Positions 43,522 to 51,187 of a stretch of 62,614 bases of DNA are shown here, piece after piece. The DNA comes from a virus, in the IMG/VR virus record IMGVR_UViG_3300047496_000106, positions 1 to 62,614 of that record. One strand, given 5' to 3'. Made by a program: the position numbers and the translations under genes. Below the pieces are notes generated by a model that made no database searches, was not told the DNA's origin, and saw only the letters and a list, made by a program, of their open reading frames with translations. Within the stretch, counting starts at the first letter, position 1, and each line of letters opens with the position of its first letter.

Positions 43522-45351
43522 CTAGTGAAACTCGTAACCCTTGAGCTGGCCCCACGATGGGCCGACCTTGCAATCCCAGACCAAGGGGATGGGCGGCGTG
43601 AAGTCCCATGCCCGCTTGTAGGGGAGGTTGTCCAGCCGCTTCTTGATCTCATGCGCCGCGCGATCGACGATGGCGTCGGGCACGTAGAAATAGAGACCGT
43701 CGTGTAGGTCCCAGCCGAGGTGGATGTCGTTCGGAACGCAATAGCCCTTGAGCACCGCCAAGGCCAGATACTTCTGGTCAGCGCCGGTGCCTTGAATGCG
43801 GTAGTTGATCGCGGTCGAGCCCATGCGCCAGCCGTCCCGCGACCAGTTGCCCTCGACCTGGACGCGCCGTCCCGCGAAGGTTTCGACATACTTGGTCTTC
43901 TTTGTCAGCGCGATCTGTCTCTCCCAATAAATGGGGACCCGGCGATAGGTCCTGGGATAGACAGAATGTATCCTCTTGGCTTGGCCCATGGTCATGTCGA
44001 TATTGTACTGCACGCGCGCCACCTGGAGCAGCTTGGGGGCCGACGTGCGGTATTGAAGCGAGTTGTGGACGATGAACCCATTCGCCGAAAATCGCCGACG
44101 TGGGCCGCAATTCACGATGTCGTAGCAAGGAGCTTCAACTGGATCGTTCGCCACCCTTTGCGTTTCTCCTGAACGGCGAGCCACGCTCGGCGCAGAATAT
44201 CTTCGCCAGAAAGCCCGCGCGCCGCATAGCGCATCGTACAAGTCAGCGAGTAAGGACTTTCGACCCAGGTTGAGGTCGGGATCGATGCCCCCCTCCACGA
44301 CACTGTGCTCCCACCACGCTTGTTCAGCAGGTTCACCTTGCGCGTGACCAGCCGCAGGTTGCCCGGCTCGTAGTGCCCCTCGTTGTCTTTTCGATCGATA
44401 TCCAGACCCGCGTAAGTTGGGTGAGGTAGCGTCTTCTTGACGTACTCCACCCCCTCTTTGACCGAGGCAAACCGACACTCGATCCCACGTGCGCCATAGT
44501 TGCGATAGGACCCGTCCCCCGAATTGCCGCAACGCGAAAACCAGTTCGATACCCTCAGTTGCAGGGTTCGATCCACTGGCGTGACATTGACATGGTGTCC
44601 TGCCTCGGCGTGTCGGCGACGAGCCGCGCACGACCTGCATGCCGTTGACTTGCCCATGCGCAAATTCTGGAGCCCGACCAACAACACTGTCCCACACTCG
44701 CATGCACACCTCACGTATTTTTCGCTGTCCCTCCTTTCTAGCTCGGCGGATAATACCGTCCACAATCCGAACCTTTGACCAACATGCGGAGGCAATGCGG
44801 AGACCACGCTTCGCGACTTCTTGGAACTCGACCCAATCATCATCAACTAACACCTTGTGGTCTGGCGTCAGGGTTAGCCCTTGGTGTGTCATCACCGGAA
44901 GTACACCACTGAACACGACGCCATCGTGAGCGACAAACTCAATCCCATCCCACACGAGGTCGTCGTGTCGCACGTCCTGTATGGCGACATGCCCACGGTC
45001 TGTCAAAATGGGAGAAGAATGACTAGCGCACAGGTTCGCCACCTTGCCGTTCTTGCGAAGTGGCTTCGTCCACTTCTCTTCCTTCAAATGCCCCGCGAGC
45101 AACATCTCGTAGGCGACCTCGTCGGGTGTGCCAGCGGTGCAACGCGCGCCCATGTAAGAGTGCGCGTCCTCGCCGGGCTCGCACATTTGCAACATCACGG
45201 GATCGCCGCTCGCGATGGCCATCCAGCGAAACTCTTGGCCCGCCGCGTCGAACTCCATGAGCGTGTAGCCGGGCGGAGGCACGACGCCGTCCCTGAACTC
45301 GGGATCGTTCTTCATTTGATGAAGGGCGAACCCGATGGGAAGATCAGGCAT
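43522..45351 (-). CDS. DNA polymerase family A, C-terminal part, intein-containing
   Basis: This 609-residue precursor carries the palm and fingers. Motif A is LMEFDAAGQEFRW (Asp35). The O-helix motif B is interrupted: LRKNGKVANL, intein (residues 108-430), then SLQYRTSA. Motif C is WDLHDGLYFY. After splicing, the mature protein is 286 residues and would rely on the separate N-terminal half (45520-46623) for the exonuclease and thumb. The start ATG 45351 overlaps the stop of the zinc-ribbon gene by one base. Confidence 0.9.
   Translation of the reverse strand: MPDLPIGFALHQMKNDPEFRDGVVPPPGYTLMEFDAAGQEFRWMAIASGDPVMLQMCEPGEDAHSYMGARCTAGTPDEVAYEMLLAGHLKEEKWTKPLRKNGKVANLCASHSSPILTDRGHVAIQDVRHDDLVWDGIEFVAHDGVVFSGVLPVMTHQGLTLTPDHKVLVDDDWVEFQEVAKRGLRIASACWSKVRIVDGIIRRARKEGQRKIREVCMRVWDSVVGRAPEFAHGQVNGMQVVRGSSPTRRGRTPCQCHASGSNPATEGIELVFALRQFGGRVLSQLWRTWDRVSVCLGQRGGGVRQEDATSPNLRGSGYRSKRQRGALRAGQPAAGHAQGEPAEQAWWEHSVVEGGIDPDLNLGRKSLLADLYDALCGARAFWRRYSAPSVARRSGETQRVANDPVEAPCYDIVNCGPRRRFSANGFIVHNSLQYRTSAPKLLQVARVQYNIDMTMGQAKRIHSVYPRTYRRVPIYWERQIALTKKTKYVETFAGRRVQVEGNWSRDGWRMGSTAINYRIQGTGADQKYLALAVLKGYCVPNDIHLGWDLHDGLYFYVPDAIVDRAAHEIKKRLDNLPYKRAWDFTPPIPLVWDCKVGPSWGQLKGYEFH
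44062..45030 (-). mobile_element. Intein in DNA polymerase O-helix
   Basis: This 323-residue intein starts Cys (CASHSSPILTDRGHVAIQDV) and ends GFIVHN before Ser. Block B is TLTPDHKVLV; block F-like sequence is CYDIVNCGPRRRFSANGFIV. With Cys1 and His-Asn end it is a standard class 1 intein. The middle of this frame (Arg-, Gly- and Ser-rich) reads through a homing endonuclease coded in another frame. The insertion site in motif B, the most conserved part of the polymerase, is typical. Confidence 0.92.
44112..44846 (-). CDS. HNH homing endonuclease nested out of frame in the polymerase intein
   Basis: This 244-residue protein lies wholly inside the intein but in the +1 frame. ATG 44846 is preceded by AAGGTG with 7-base spacing. 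The N-terminal domain has PHVGQRFGLWTVLS and a zinc ribbon (RCACECGTVL, NLRMGKSTACRSC), typical of phage HNH endonucleases. The HNH core is SVKEGVEY..., with YRNYGARGIECRF, LDIDRKDNEGHYEPGNLRLV and TRKVNLLNKRG. This matches the phage HNH pattern YGGRGI, DRxDNxGxYxPxN, N-K/R-R. The intein frame stays open through it. Confidence 0.88.
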   Translation of the reverse strand: MMMIGSSSKKSRSVVSALPPHVGQRFGLWTVLSAELERRDSEKYVRCACECGTVLLVGLQNLRMGKSTACRSCAARRRHAEAGHHVNVTPVDRTLQLRVSNWFSRCGNSGDGSYRNYGARGIECRFASVKEGVEYVKKTLPHPTYAGLDIDRKDNEGHYEPGNLRLVTRKVNLLNKRGGSTVSWRGASIPTSTWVESPYSLTCTMRYAARGLSGEDILRRAWLAVQEKRKGWRTIQLKLLATTS

Positions 45352-45527
45352 CAGAACTCGTCCTCGTTAAGAACGCCAGAGAGGCGCGGCTTGGACAAAG
45401 CCTGGGCACACACAACACATACGCCAGGATACTTGTATGTGTGATTGCGTGGTTTCTGTCGCGTCTTGGTCTTGCCGCAACGCTTGCAGACGTAAATCTC
45501 CCGCACAGGCTTGGCGCGCTCAGGCAT
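45351..45527 (-). CDS. Small zinc-ribbon protein between polymerase halves
   Basis: This 58-residue protein has ATG 45527, 8 bases inside the end of the N-terminal polymerase gene, and a stop that overlaps the start of the C-terminal polymerase gene. It has two CxxC pairs (YVCKRCGKT and GVCVVC), a probable zinc ribbon, and an acidic end, LNEDEF. It sits exactly at the split of the polymerase and may be a polymerase accessory subunit or a relic of the event that split it. Confidence 0.65.
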   Translation of the reverse strand: MPERAKPVREIYVCKRCGKTKTRQKPRNHTYKYPGVCVVCAQALSKPRLSGVLNEDEF

Positions 45528-46623
45528 CCTCGCTCTCCACCTCGATCTCAACATCCTTGGGCTTGCGCCCCGCTCGCTGCTTCGAGCTGTAGCTCATGCG
45601 CCCCGAGTAGGTCTTGAACGCGCCGACCAAGGGATGAGAGCAGCCGTCGTCGTTGTAGGCCGACGAGATCAAGGGACCGTCGCAGAACTTGGTTCGGTTG
45701 TTCAGCGCCTCGCGATACGCCCTGATATCCTTGACCCTGGGATCGTGTATGCCCAGTTCGTGCAGCACCGACTTGTCCGTGCTGCGCGTGGTCTTGCCCG
45801 TCTTCTTCGACTTGTTGAGCTTGAGCACGGGCAAGCCCCAATCCTCGAACAGCACCTTGGCCAGCTTGACGGGCGAACGTATGACGACCTCGTCCACGCC
45901 CATCATGCCCAGCTTGGCGCTCATGATCTCGACCGTGTCGTCCAGCTTGGCCTTGAGCGCGTGGACCACGGGGCGGTCGATCAGGAGCCCGCGTAGGTTG
46001 GCCTCGGCCAGCATGGGCAGGCACTCGGCCTCGATCAGCGCCGCCCGCCGCTGACGCTCGTTGAGCGCGTCCCAGAGCGCCCCAGCGATCTGAAGCGTGA
46101 ACGTGCTGTCGCGGACGTTGTAGGCGTGCAGCTTGGCGCGCGCGGCTGGGCTTGGGTCGTGGAAGTTCACGTCTTCCTCGTAGCCGGCGTGCTCGGGCAT
46201 GAACTTGGCGACGGCGGTCTTCAACCCAAACGACTTCTTCGAGCGCGGCATCATGTCGTACTCGGGCTCCACCTCCAGGTGCCGCCACAGAAGCATGCCG
46301 TCCAGCCACTTGCATTGGTAAGCTCGCTTCTCCAGCCCATAAGCCATGAGCACGCTGATATCGAACACCGTGTTCCACCCCACAAGGGTCTTCCTCTCAT
46401 CGAGCGCCTGCTCCAGCATGCGCGACATCATGAGCGCGCTTGGCTCTAGGCCACCTTGGTCGGGGTAGGCCAGCTCGTCGTCGACCAGCTCCGCGTTGAC
46501 CCAAACCAAGGATGTCGCCCAGAAGTCGCCAGCCCGCGCGCGCCAGGGCTGGAGCGCGTGCTCGGGCTTCGTGCCACTTGTTTCGAAATCGAACGCCGTG
46601 TGTCTGAAGATGTCCCACTCCAT
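45520..46623 (-). CDS. DNA polymerase family A, N-terminal part (3'-5' exonuclease and thumb)
   Basis: This 367-residue protein has exonuclease motifs: Exo I AFDFETSG (Asp12, Glu14), Exo II VGWNTVFDIS, Exo III AYNVRDSTF. A thumb-like helical region follows, then the conserved TYSGRMSYSSKQ that normally leads into the palm. It ends there, in a Lys/Glu-rich tail. In typical family A polymerases the next segment carries motif A; here that is in the separate downstream gene. An operator-like repeat overlaps its ribosome-binding region. Confidence 0.88.
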   Translation of the reverse strand: MEWDIFRHTAFDFETSGTKPEHALQPWRARAGDFWATSLVWVNAELVDDELAYPDQGGLEPSALMMSRMLEQALDERKTLVGWNTVFDISVLMAYGLEKRAYQCKWLDGMLLWRHLEVEPEYDMMPRSKKSFGLKTAVAKFMPEHAGYEEDVNFHDPSPAARAKLHAYNVRDSTFTLQIAGALWDALNERQRRAALIEAECLPMLAEANLRGLLIDRPVVHALKAKLDDTVEIMSAKLGMMGVDEVVIRSPVKLAKVLFEDWGLPVLKLNKSKKTGKTTRSTDKSVLHELGIHDPRVKDIRAYREALNNRTKFCDGPLISSAYNDDGCSHPLVGAFKTYSGRMSYSSKQRAGRKPKDVEIEVESEDA

Positions 46624-46627
46624 TATC

Positions 46628-46644
46628 TGTTACCCTTGTTGACA
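46628..46644. promoter_or_regulatory. Operator-like inverted repeat (site 2)
   Basis: On the minus strand TGTCA ACAAGGG TAACA, 5 bases before ATG 46623 of the polymerase N-terminal gene. The AAGGG in the centre is the probable Shine-Dalgarno sequence. One mismatch from TGTTA-N7-TAACA. Confidence 0.65.
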
Positions 46645-46693
46645 GATCATGATCGAACCTGAGTCGCCGAGAGAAACCGCGTACTCAACAGTT

Positions 46694-46987
46694 TCACTTT
46701 GTTCTCCACACCATGATGCCCTTGACCGAGCCCTTGGTCCCTTCCGGGCACGGCTCCCAGGCACTCTTCTTGTTCTTGACAGCCCACAACAGCCGCGTCG
46801 TGAACTCGCGATCCAGCGCCTTGCCTTGGTGCGAGGCGTAGGACATGATGTTATTGCGCTCGCGGTTCTCAATAAAAAATATCTCGCCCACGCCCATGGT
46901 GGCGAACGGGTAAACGCGTGTCTTCCGGCCTGCCTTCCCATGCGACTTCCTAGGGATTGGCACGCCGGAAAATGTTTCCAGTTCCAT
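46694..46987 (-). CDS. Conserved phage protein of replication region (97 aa)
   Basis: This 97-residue protein has ATG 46987 with GAAGGCGG upstream. It contains FSGVPIPRKSHGKAGRKTR, VYPFATMGVGEIFFIENRER, NNIMSYASHQGKALDREFTT and a C-terminal GTKGSVKGIMVWR. The pattern PFATMxVGEIFFI, ...GKALDRxF, ...VKGIxVWR is common in small phage proteins near DNA polymerase genes. Function is unknown. An alternative reading at 46630-46941 is a shadow. Confidence 0.7.
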   Translation of the reverse strand: MELETFSGVPIPRKSHGKAGRKTRVYPFATMGVGEIFFIENRERNNIMSYASHQGKALDREFTTRLLWAVKNKKSAWEPCPEGTKGSVKGIMVWRTK

Positions 46988-47017
46988 GGTCGCCGCCTTC
47001 GTGGTGAAAGCGACTAC

Positions 47018-47245
47018 CTACAACGTTTCCGTTTGCAGGTCAAGCTTCATGCGCAGCGGATGCTTGCCGGTCTTGTCGCGCTCTCGGTGCGCCGTGACCA
47101 GCCACGCGAGGTCATCATCGCCCAACGCCCAAATGTGATCGAGCGTTTCCTGACGAAGGTCCTTGACAACACGTCGCGCCATGGCCTCGTCATAGCGCCC
47201 GCGCATCTTGCCGAACGGGTTTTCGACGGGGTAGTCACCGCTCAT
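47018..47245 (-). CDS. Hypothetical protein (75 aa)
   Basis: This 75-residue helical protein has ATG 47245 with AGGAG upstream. It is charged (ENPFGKMRGRYDEAMARRVV, then LDHIWALGDDDLAWLVTAHR). No family is recognised. Confidence 0.65.
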   Translation of the reverse strand: MSGDYPVENPFGKMRGRYDEAMARRVVKDLRQETLDHIWALGDDDLAWLVTAHRERDKTGKHPLRMKLDLQTETL

Positions 47246-47254
47246 GGATGGCTC

Positions 47255-47863
47255 CTAGGTTTGCGTCCATGTGCCGTCGCCATTGTCATACCTTGCCCCT
47301 GTTACGCCTGATTGACCGCTGTACTTGCCGTTGGTGTAAGGCTTGTCGCTGGCTTGGTCGAGCCAATGGAACACGAGCTGGCCGATGGGGTCGCCCGCCT
47401 GGATTTCCACGACTTGATCGCTGTTGTTGATGATCTCCAGCGTCAAGTCGCCCTCGAACCCAGGATCAAGGAGTGTGTTGTAGAGCGCCACATGGACACG
47501 CGCCCACGTGCTTTTGTCCAGGAGATAGCCGGCGACATGATTGGGAATGCACACCGTCTCCAGCGCGACGCCGAGCGCGTAGCAGGGCGGAGCATGACGC
47601 AAGCGTTCGCGCATTTCACTGACTAGGTCATAGCTGTCCGGCCAATCCATGATGAGATCACGCATCATGAACCCCGGATGCGGTCCCAGCACCAGCGCGT
47701 CGCGCAGGCGGATGTCATAGCTCGCCGACGAAAGCCCGTGGCTCTTGCCATTGACGATGGTCTTCTTGCCCACGAAAGGCGAGATCATGGGCTTGCCGAA
47801 GGAGATGGCGGGGTCCTTGAACGCCCCGCACATCCACGCAATTGAGTGATCGCTGAGTTGCAT
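47255..47863 (-). CDS. dUTPase / dCTP deaminase family protein
   Basis: This 202-residue trimeric-fold enzyme would lower dUTP or deaminate dCTP. It contains SHGLSSASYDIRLRDALVLG, LGVALETVCIPNHVAGYLLD, STWARVHVALYNTLLDPGFE and GDLTLEIINNSDQVVEIQAG, DPIGQLVFHWLD, then KYSGQSGV. This order of S-x-S-Y-D-I-R-L, DPGFEGxLTLEI and GxxIGQLxF is diagnostic of the family. ATG 47863 has AAGGAG upstream. I cannot decide between dCTP deaminase and dUTPase from sequence alone. Confidence 0.85.
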   Translation of the reverse strand: MQLSDHSIAWMCGAFKDPAISFGKPMISPFVGKKTIVNGKSHGLSSASYDIRLRDALVLGPHPGFMMRDLIMDWPDSYDLVSEMRERLRHAPPCYALGVALETVCIPNHVAGYLLDKSTWARVHVALYNTLLDPGFEGDLTLEIINNSDQVVEIQAGDPIGQLVFHWLDQASDKPYTNGKYSGQSGVTGARYDNGDGTWTQT

Positions 47864-48151
47864 TTACGTCTCCTTGTAAAATCCGAGGCTGGCCACGCGC
47901 TTGGTTTTGTGAATGATGTTCGCCATTGGCGAGGTTACGGGGATCACCGCCAGGATGTCGTCGAGCCGCGCCGACATCGAGGGGATGACGACGTGGTCCT
48001 GTCGCCATTCAGGCTTCTTCGAGCCGGTGTCGAAGCCGTTCTGCTCCATGAACGATGTCAGGCGCGTCTCGATGCGCCTGAGCCGATCCTTCATCTCCTG
48101 GGTGTCGGCGATCTGCTGCTGGATCAGGATCAAGATTTCTTCGTGTGTCAT
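47864..48151 (-). CDS. Hypothetical protein (95 aa)
   Basis: This 95-residue protein has ATG 48151 in an ATGA overlap with the DUF3150-like gene. It starts with a charged helix, possibly coiled coil (ILILIQQQIADTQEMKDRLR), then a beta segment. Function is unknown. Confidence 0.65.
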   Translation of the reverse strand: MTHEEILILIQQQIADTQEMKDRLRRIETRLTSFMEQNGFDTGSKKPEWRQDHVVIPSMSARLDDILAVIPVTSPMANIIHKTKRVASLGFYKET

Positions 48152-49014
48152 TCACTATCTCCGAACGCCTTCATGTAACCAGACATGCCCTCGAAGATGG
48201 CCTGGGCTTGGTCGGCCGCCTCCGAGCGAGCCTTCTTGGACTTGCGCAAGTCCTTGGCCTCGTAGCCGTAGATCGTGTCCCTGATCTCCGCGCCAATGCG
48301 ATCCAGTTCGGGGTCGTCAAGGATGTTCATCGCGGGCAACAAGTCCACGATCTCGCGCAGGTTCTCGATGGTGCTGTCGCGAAAGATCGCGTCGCCGTCG
48401 GCCATCTTCGCGGCGAAATGGCCGAGCGCCTTGCCCAGACGCCCCCACACCTCGCCCATGGCCTTGTTGACCCGCTCGGTCATCGCCGCCTCCATGTCCT
48501 CGCGGATCGACTTGAGCTGGTCCTTCTCCATGTTGACGCGGAAGTCCTTGGCCTCCGTGACCGCGTCGATCACGAGCCGCGCGTAGAACTTGCCCTCCAG
48601 GTCTTGGACGCGCGGGTAATCAGCGGGGTTGAACAACTCGCCCATCCGGAACTCGGCTTGGTCGATCGCTGTCGGGTAGCCCTTGGTGAGAAAGGTTTTG
48701 ACCTCCTTCTTGAAGGCGGCATGCAGTCGCTCGAACTCCTCGATGAACGGCTCGTAGGCGCGGCGCGGAAGTAGCCGGTCGCCGTTGTCCTTCCACGGCA
48801 GCGTCATGCCCATGACGTAGTTACGCAGCGTGCCGCGCGCCGTGATGATGGGAGCGAGCCACTCCTTGGCGATGAGATGCTTGTTGACGCGCGCCGCGTC
48901 GGCGCTGGCTCCCGCCCGATCGGTCAGCTCCTTGGTCGCGCCTCGATCGAGGCGAGTCCCCTCCCACATGCCGACGTTGCAGTTGACGATCATGGCCTTG
49001 GTAACGATGCTCAT
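48148..49014 (-). CDS. DUF3150-like protein
   Basis: This 288-residue helical protein has the layout of DUF3150 proteins, which in phages often accompany a MoxR-type ATPase and a VWA protein, both also present here (53241-54263 and 50111-51187). It begins NCNVGMWEGTRLDRGATKEL, continues with a charged middle (EEFERLHAAFKKEVKTFLTK) and closes with a helical region. Function is unknown in the family. It shares ATGA overlaps with both neighbours. Confidence 0.65.
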   Translation of the reverse strand: MSIVTKAMIVNCNVGMWEGTRLDRGATKELTDRAGASADAARVNKHLIAKEWLAPIITARGTLRNYVMGMTLPWKDNGDRLLPRRAYEPFIEEFERLHAAFKKEVKTFLTKGYPTAIDQAEFRMGELFNPADYPRVQDLEGKFYARLVIDAVTEAKDFRVNMEKDQLKSIREDMEAAMTERVNKAMGEVWGRLGKALGHFAAKMADGDAIFRDSTIENLREIVDLLPAMNILDDPELDRIGAEIRDTIYGYEAKDLRKSKKARSEAADQAQAIFEGMSGYMKAFGDSE

Positions 49015-49373
49015 TTTCGTGTTTCCTTTCGTTGTGTAATCAATCTTCGCTTAAGGTCGAGAACTTCTTGGCGCGTATCCAAGAGCGTGGGCCTCAGGCA
49101 CACGCCAAGATCAATGGCGAACCGCGCCGCTTCCTCGGTGGGAAATCGCCTATGCGTGGTCGACCGCGCGTAAGGCTCATCCATATACACTTCAATGCCA
49201 AGAATGTCAATGATGTACCAACCATCGACGCATCTTAGTAGTGCTCCACGCGTCTCGTCCCCGGCGACATCGATAAGCTCGTGGAGAGTAAGCGTTCGCC
49301 CCACATGCGCGCCGATGAAGAAATGCCCATCGACATGGATGTAGCCCCTGACCTCTCCCGCCGTCTCGATCAT
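49011..49373 (-). CDS. Small protein, member of a local paralogue group (120 aa)
   Basis: This 120-residue protein has ATG 49373 preceded by GAGGAAG and overlapping the upstream stop (ATGA). It has YIHVDGHFFIGAHVGRTLTL and RRFPTEEAARFAIDLGVCLR. The segment R-R-F-P-T-x-E-x-A-x-x-A weakly matches the two genes upstream (R-x-F-P-T-L-D-A-A and R-S-F-R-T-I-D-A-A), so it may be the most diverged of three tandem copies. Function is unknown. Confidence 0.6.
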   Translation of the reverse strand: MIETAGEVRGYIHVDGHFFIGAHVGRTLTLHELIDVAGDETRGALLRCVDGWYIIDILGIEVYMDEPYARSTTHRRFPTEEAARFAIDLGVCLRPTLLDTRQEVLDLKRRLITQRKETRK

Positions 49374-49738
49374 GTTTCTTCCTCGAACATGATGGACTTG
49401 ATCCACTCATTCTCCTTTAGCGTGCCCAAGATCGGGCCAAAATTGTTGGAAATTTCCAGGTGGGACATCAACAACGCCGCGTCGAGCGTCGGGAACTTGC
49501 GACCACGAGGCAGCACGACATCATACATTGATTTCGCATGTATTTTAACAATTCGAGCGGCTTCCAGGTTCGTCGCCCAATACGATCCTTGATCTTGATA
49601 TATCAGGTACACACAGTCGCTATAAAAGTCGTAAACATCTCGCAAGGTCTTGACCGCGTCCTTGGTTGTCCTGGTGTGGAACATCAGCACTTCTTGCGTG
49701 GGGGATACGAGCGCGACGATATCGATCCGGCTATCCAT
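49370..49738 (-). CDS. Small protein, tandem paralogue (122 aa)
   Basis: This 122-residue protein resembles the next gene upstream: TLRDVYDFYSDCVYLIYQD against TLRDVYMALANEWVWLIHK, then VLPRGRKFPTLDAALL against FLPEGRSFRTIDAAKF. The ATG 49738 lies 8 bases inside the upstream gene. The fold is probably alpha/beta. Function is unknown. Confidence 0.65.
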   Translation of the reverse strand: MDSRIDIVALVSPTQEVLMFHTRTTKDAVKTLRDVYDFYSDCVYLIYQDQGSYWATNLEAARIVKIHAKSMYDVVLPRGRKFPTLDAALLMSHLEISNNFGPILGTLKENEWIKSIMFEEET

Positions 49739-50114
49739 CCTCGGGGTCCTCCTCCTCGATCACGGTACTGAACGTGACCGCCTTGCTTTGATTGACGAGA
49801 AACCGACGCTTGGTGGTCAGACGTTTTTTGTCTTGGATCGACGCCGCGAACTTGGCGGCGTCAATGGTCCTGAACGATCGCCCCTCGGGGAGGAAAAGAA
49901 CGATCAGGTTGTTCGGCTTGAATGGCCGCAGGTCGTCGAGATGAGTGAGATGAAACCGATCTTTCCTTTTGTGGATCAGCCAAACCCATTCATTCGCCAA
50001 GGCCATGTAGACATCGCGCAACGTGGTGTGCATGCCTTGGATGACCATCTCGCCGCCGTCCGCGCGCATGACCCAGCGAGCATCCACGAAACTGTCGTGG
50101 TAGCGCCCGGTCAT
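49731..50114 (-). CDS. Small protein, tandem paralogue (127 aa)
   Basis: This 127-residue protein has ATG 50114 in an ATGA overlap with the VWA gene. It has MVIQGMHTTLRDVYMALANE, HLTHLDDLRPFKPNNLIVLF and LPEGRSFRTIDAAKFAASIQ. These segments align with the following gene, which shows a tandem duplication. Function is unknown; it lies next to the VWA metallopeptidase-like gene. Confidence 0.65.
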   Translation of the reverse strand: MTGRYHDSFVDARWVMRADGGEMVIQGMHTTLRDVYMALANEWVWLIHKRKDRFHLTHLDDLRPFKPNNLIVLFLPEGRSFRTIDAAKFAASIQDKKRLTTKRRFLVNQSKAVTFSTVIEEEDPEDG

Positions 50115-51187
50115 TCCACCCCGATCCTTATCCTCATGGCCCAATCAGGCGAGGGCGCGTCCGTCGTCGACAGCACGATCAGGGGGTAGGGCGTCGGCTC
50201 GCTCGGCCAAGGCGTCCAGCAGTCCGTGACCAGGACCACGACAACCGGGTCGTGCTGCTCGATGAACCGCAGCGGCTTGCGCATGTCCGTGCCTCCGCCG
50301 CCCTTGGGATGAAGCTTCACTTCCTCGCCACGCTCGAACACCTCCTGGAGCGAGCACTCGGCGTCGTCGGCCCACACGACGCGAACGCGCTCGGGGTTGA
50401 CGGTGTCGATTGCATAATTGATCTCGCTGGCGATCCGGCCGAACACGCTATTGTCCATGGACGCCGAGGTGTCCCCGATCACGACGAACTCACCCATGGA
50501 TTTGTTCCAGCGCGCCGGCATGTAGATGCCTTCCCAGCGCCTATTGCGACGCGACCACGTCATGTCGTCGTGCGAGACGCGCTGGAGATACGCGGCCAAC
50601 ACCTCGTTCCAAGGCACCGGCTTGTTCAGGATGTCGTCGACCACGCGCTCCAGGTTGCCCGGCATCTTGCCCGCCAGCCTCGCCGACGTGGTCGCGCTGG
50701 CGATCATCTGGTCTATCTGGCGATTGGCTTGCGCCTGGGCGCTGGAATCGCTCGGGCCGTCCATGAGGTCGTCGCCGATGCCGTCGTCCTCGGGCTCGTC
50801 GGGCAGGAGATCATGGATCACCTCCGCGCTCATGCCGGCGTACTTAGGGTCCTGGCAGGCTTGCGACCATACCTGCATGCCGCTGTCCTTGAGCATGAGA
50901 TTGATCGCGTGGTCGCACGCCCGGTTCCACTTCCTGGGGTTGCGACCGCCTCGCCGGAACCCATGCTTCAGGAAGATATGGGCGATCTCGTGGACCAGGG
51001 CGAACATCGCCACCTCGATCGCGAGATCGTTGAGGAAGTCGGGGTTGTACTCGACCACGACCATGTCGGTGCGCAGCGTCGGGATGTCCTTGTTCACGAT
51101 GAACTTGGTCTGCAAGACCATGGTCGCGAAAAAAACGTGTTTCACAAGTAGTCTAGCGCGGGCTTTCTCGTATGTCGTCATGCTCAT
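50111..51187 (-). CDS. VWA-like / DUF2201-type putative metallopeptidase
   Basis: This 358-residue protein starts at ATG 51187 (ATGA overlap). The N-terminal domain contains EVAMFALVHEIAHIFLKHGF, an HExxH zinc motif at 66-70, followed by conserved RACDHAINLMLKDSG. The C-terminal half is a VWA-like domain with metal-ion site GEFVVIGDTSASMDNSVFG (DxSxS), GGGGTDMRKPL and VVVVLVTDCWTPW. This pair of domains is typical of DUF2201 proteins, which work with MoxR-type AAA ATPases. Substrate unknown. Confidence 0.85.
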   Translation of the reverse strand: MSMTTYEKARARLLVKHVFFATMVLQTKFIVNKDIPTLRTDMVVVEYNPDFLNDLAIEVAMFALVHEIAHIFLKHGFRRGGRNPRKWNRACDHAINLMLKDSGMQVWSQACQDPKYAGMSAEVIHDLLPDEPEDDGIGDDLMDGPSDSSAQAQANRQIDQMIASATTSARLAGKMPGNLERVVDDILNKPVPWNEVLAAYLQRVSHDDMTWSRRNRRWEGIYMPARWNKSMGEFVVIGDTSASMDNSVFGRIASEINYAIDTVNPERVRVVWADDAECSLQEVFERGEEVKLHPKGGGGTDMRKPLRFIEQHDPVVVVLVTDCWTPWPSEPTPYPLIVLSTTDAPSPDWAMRIRIGVE

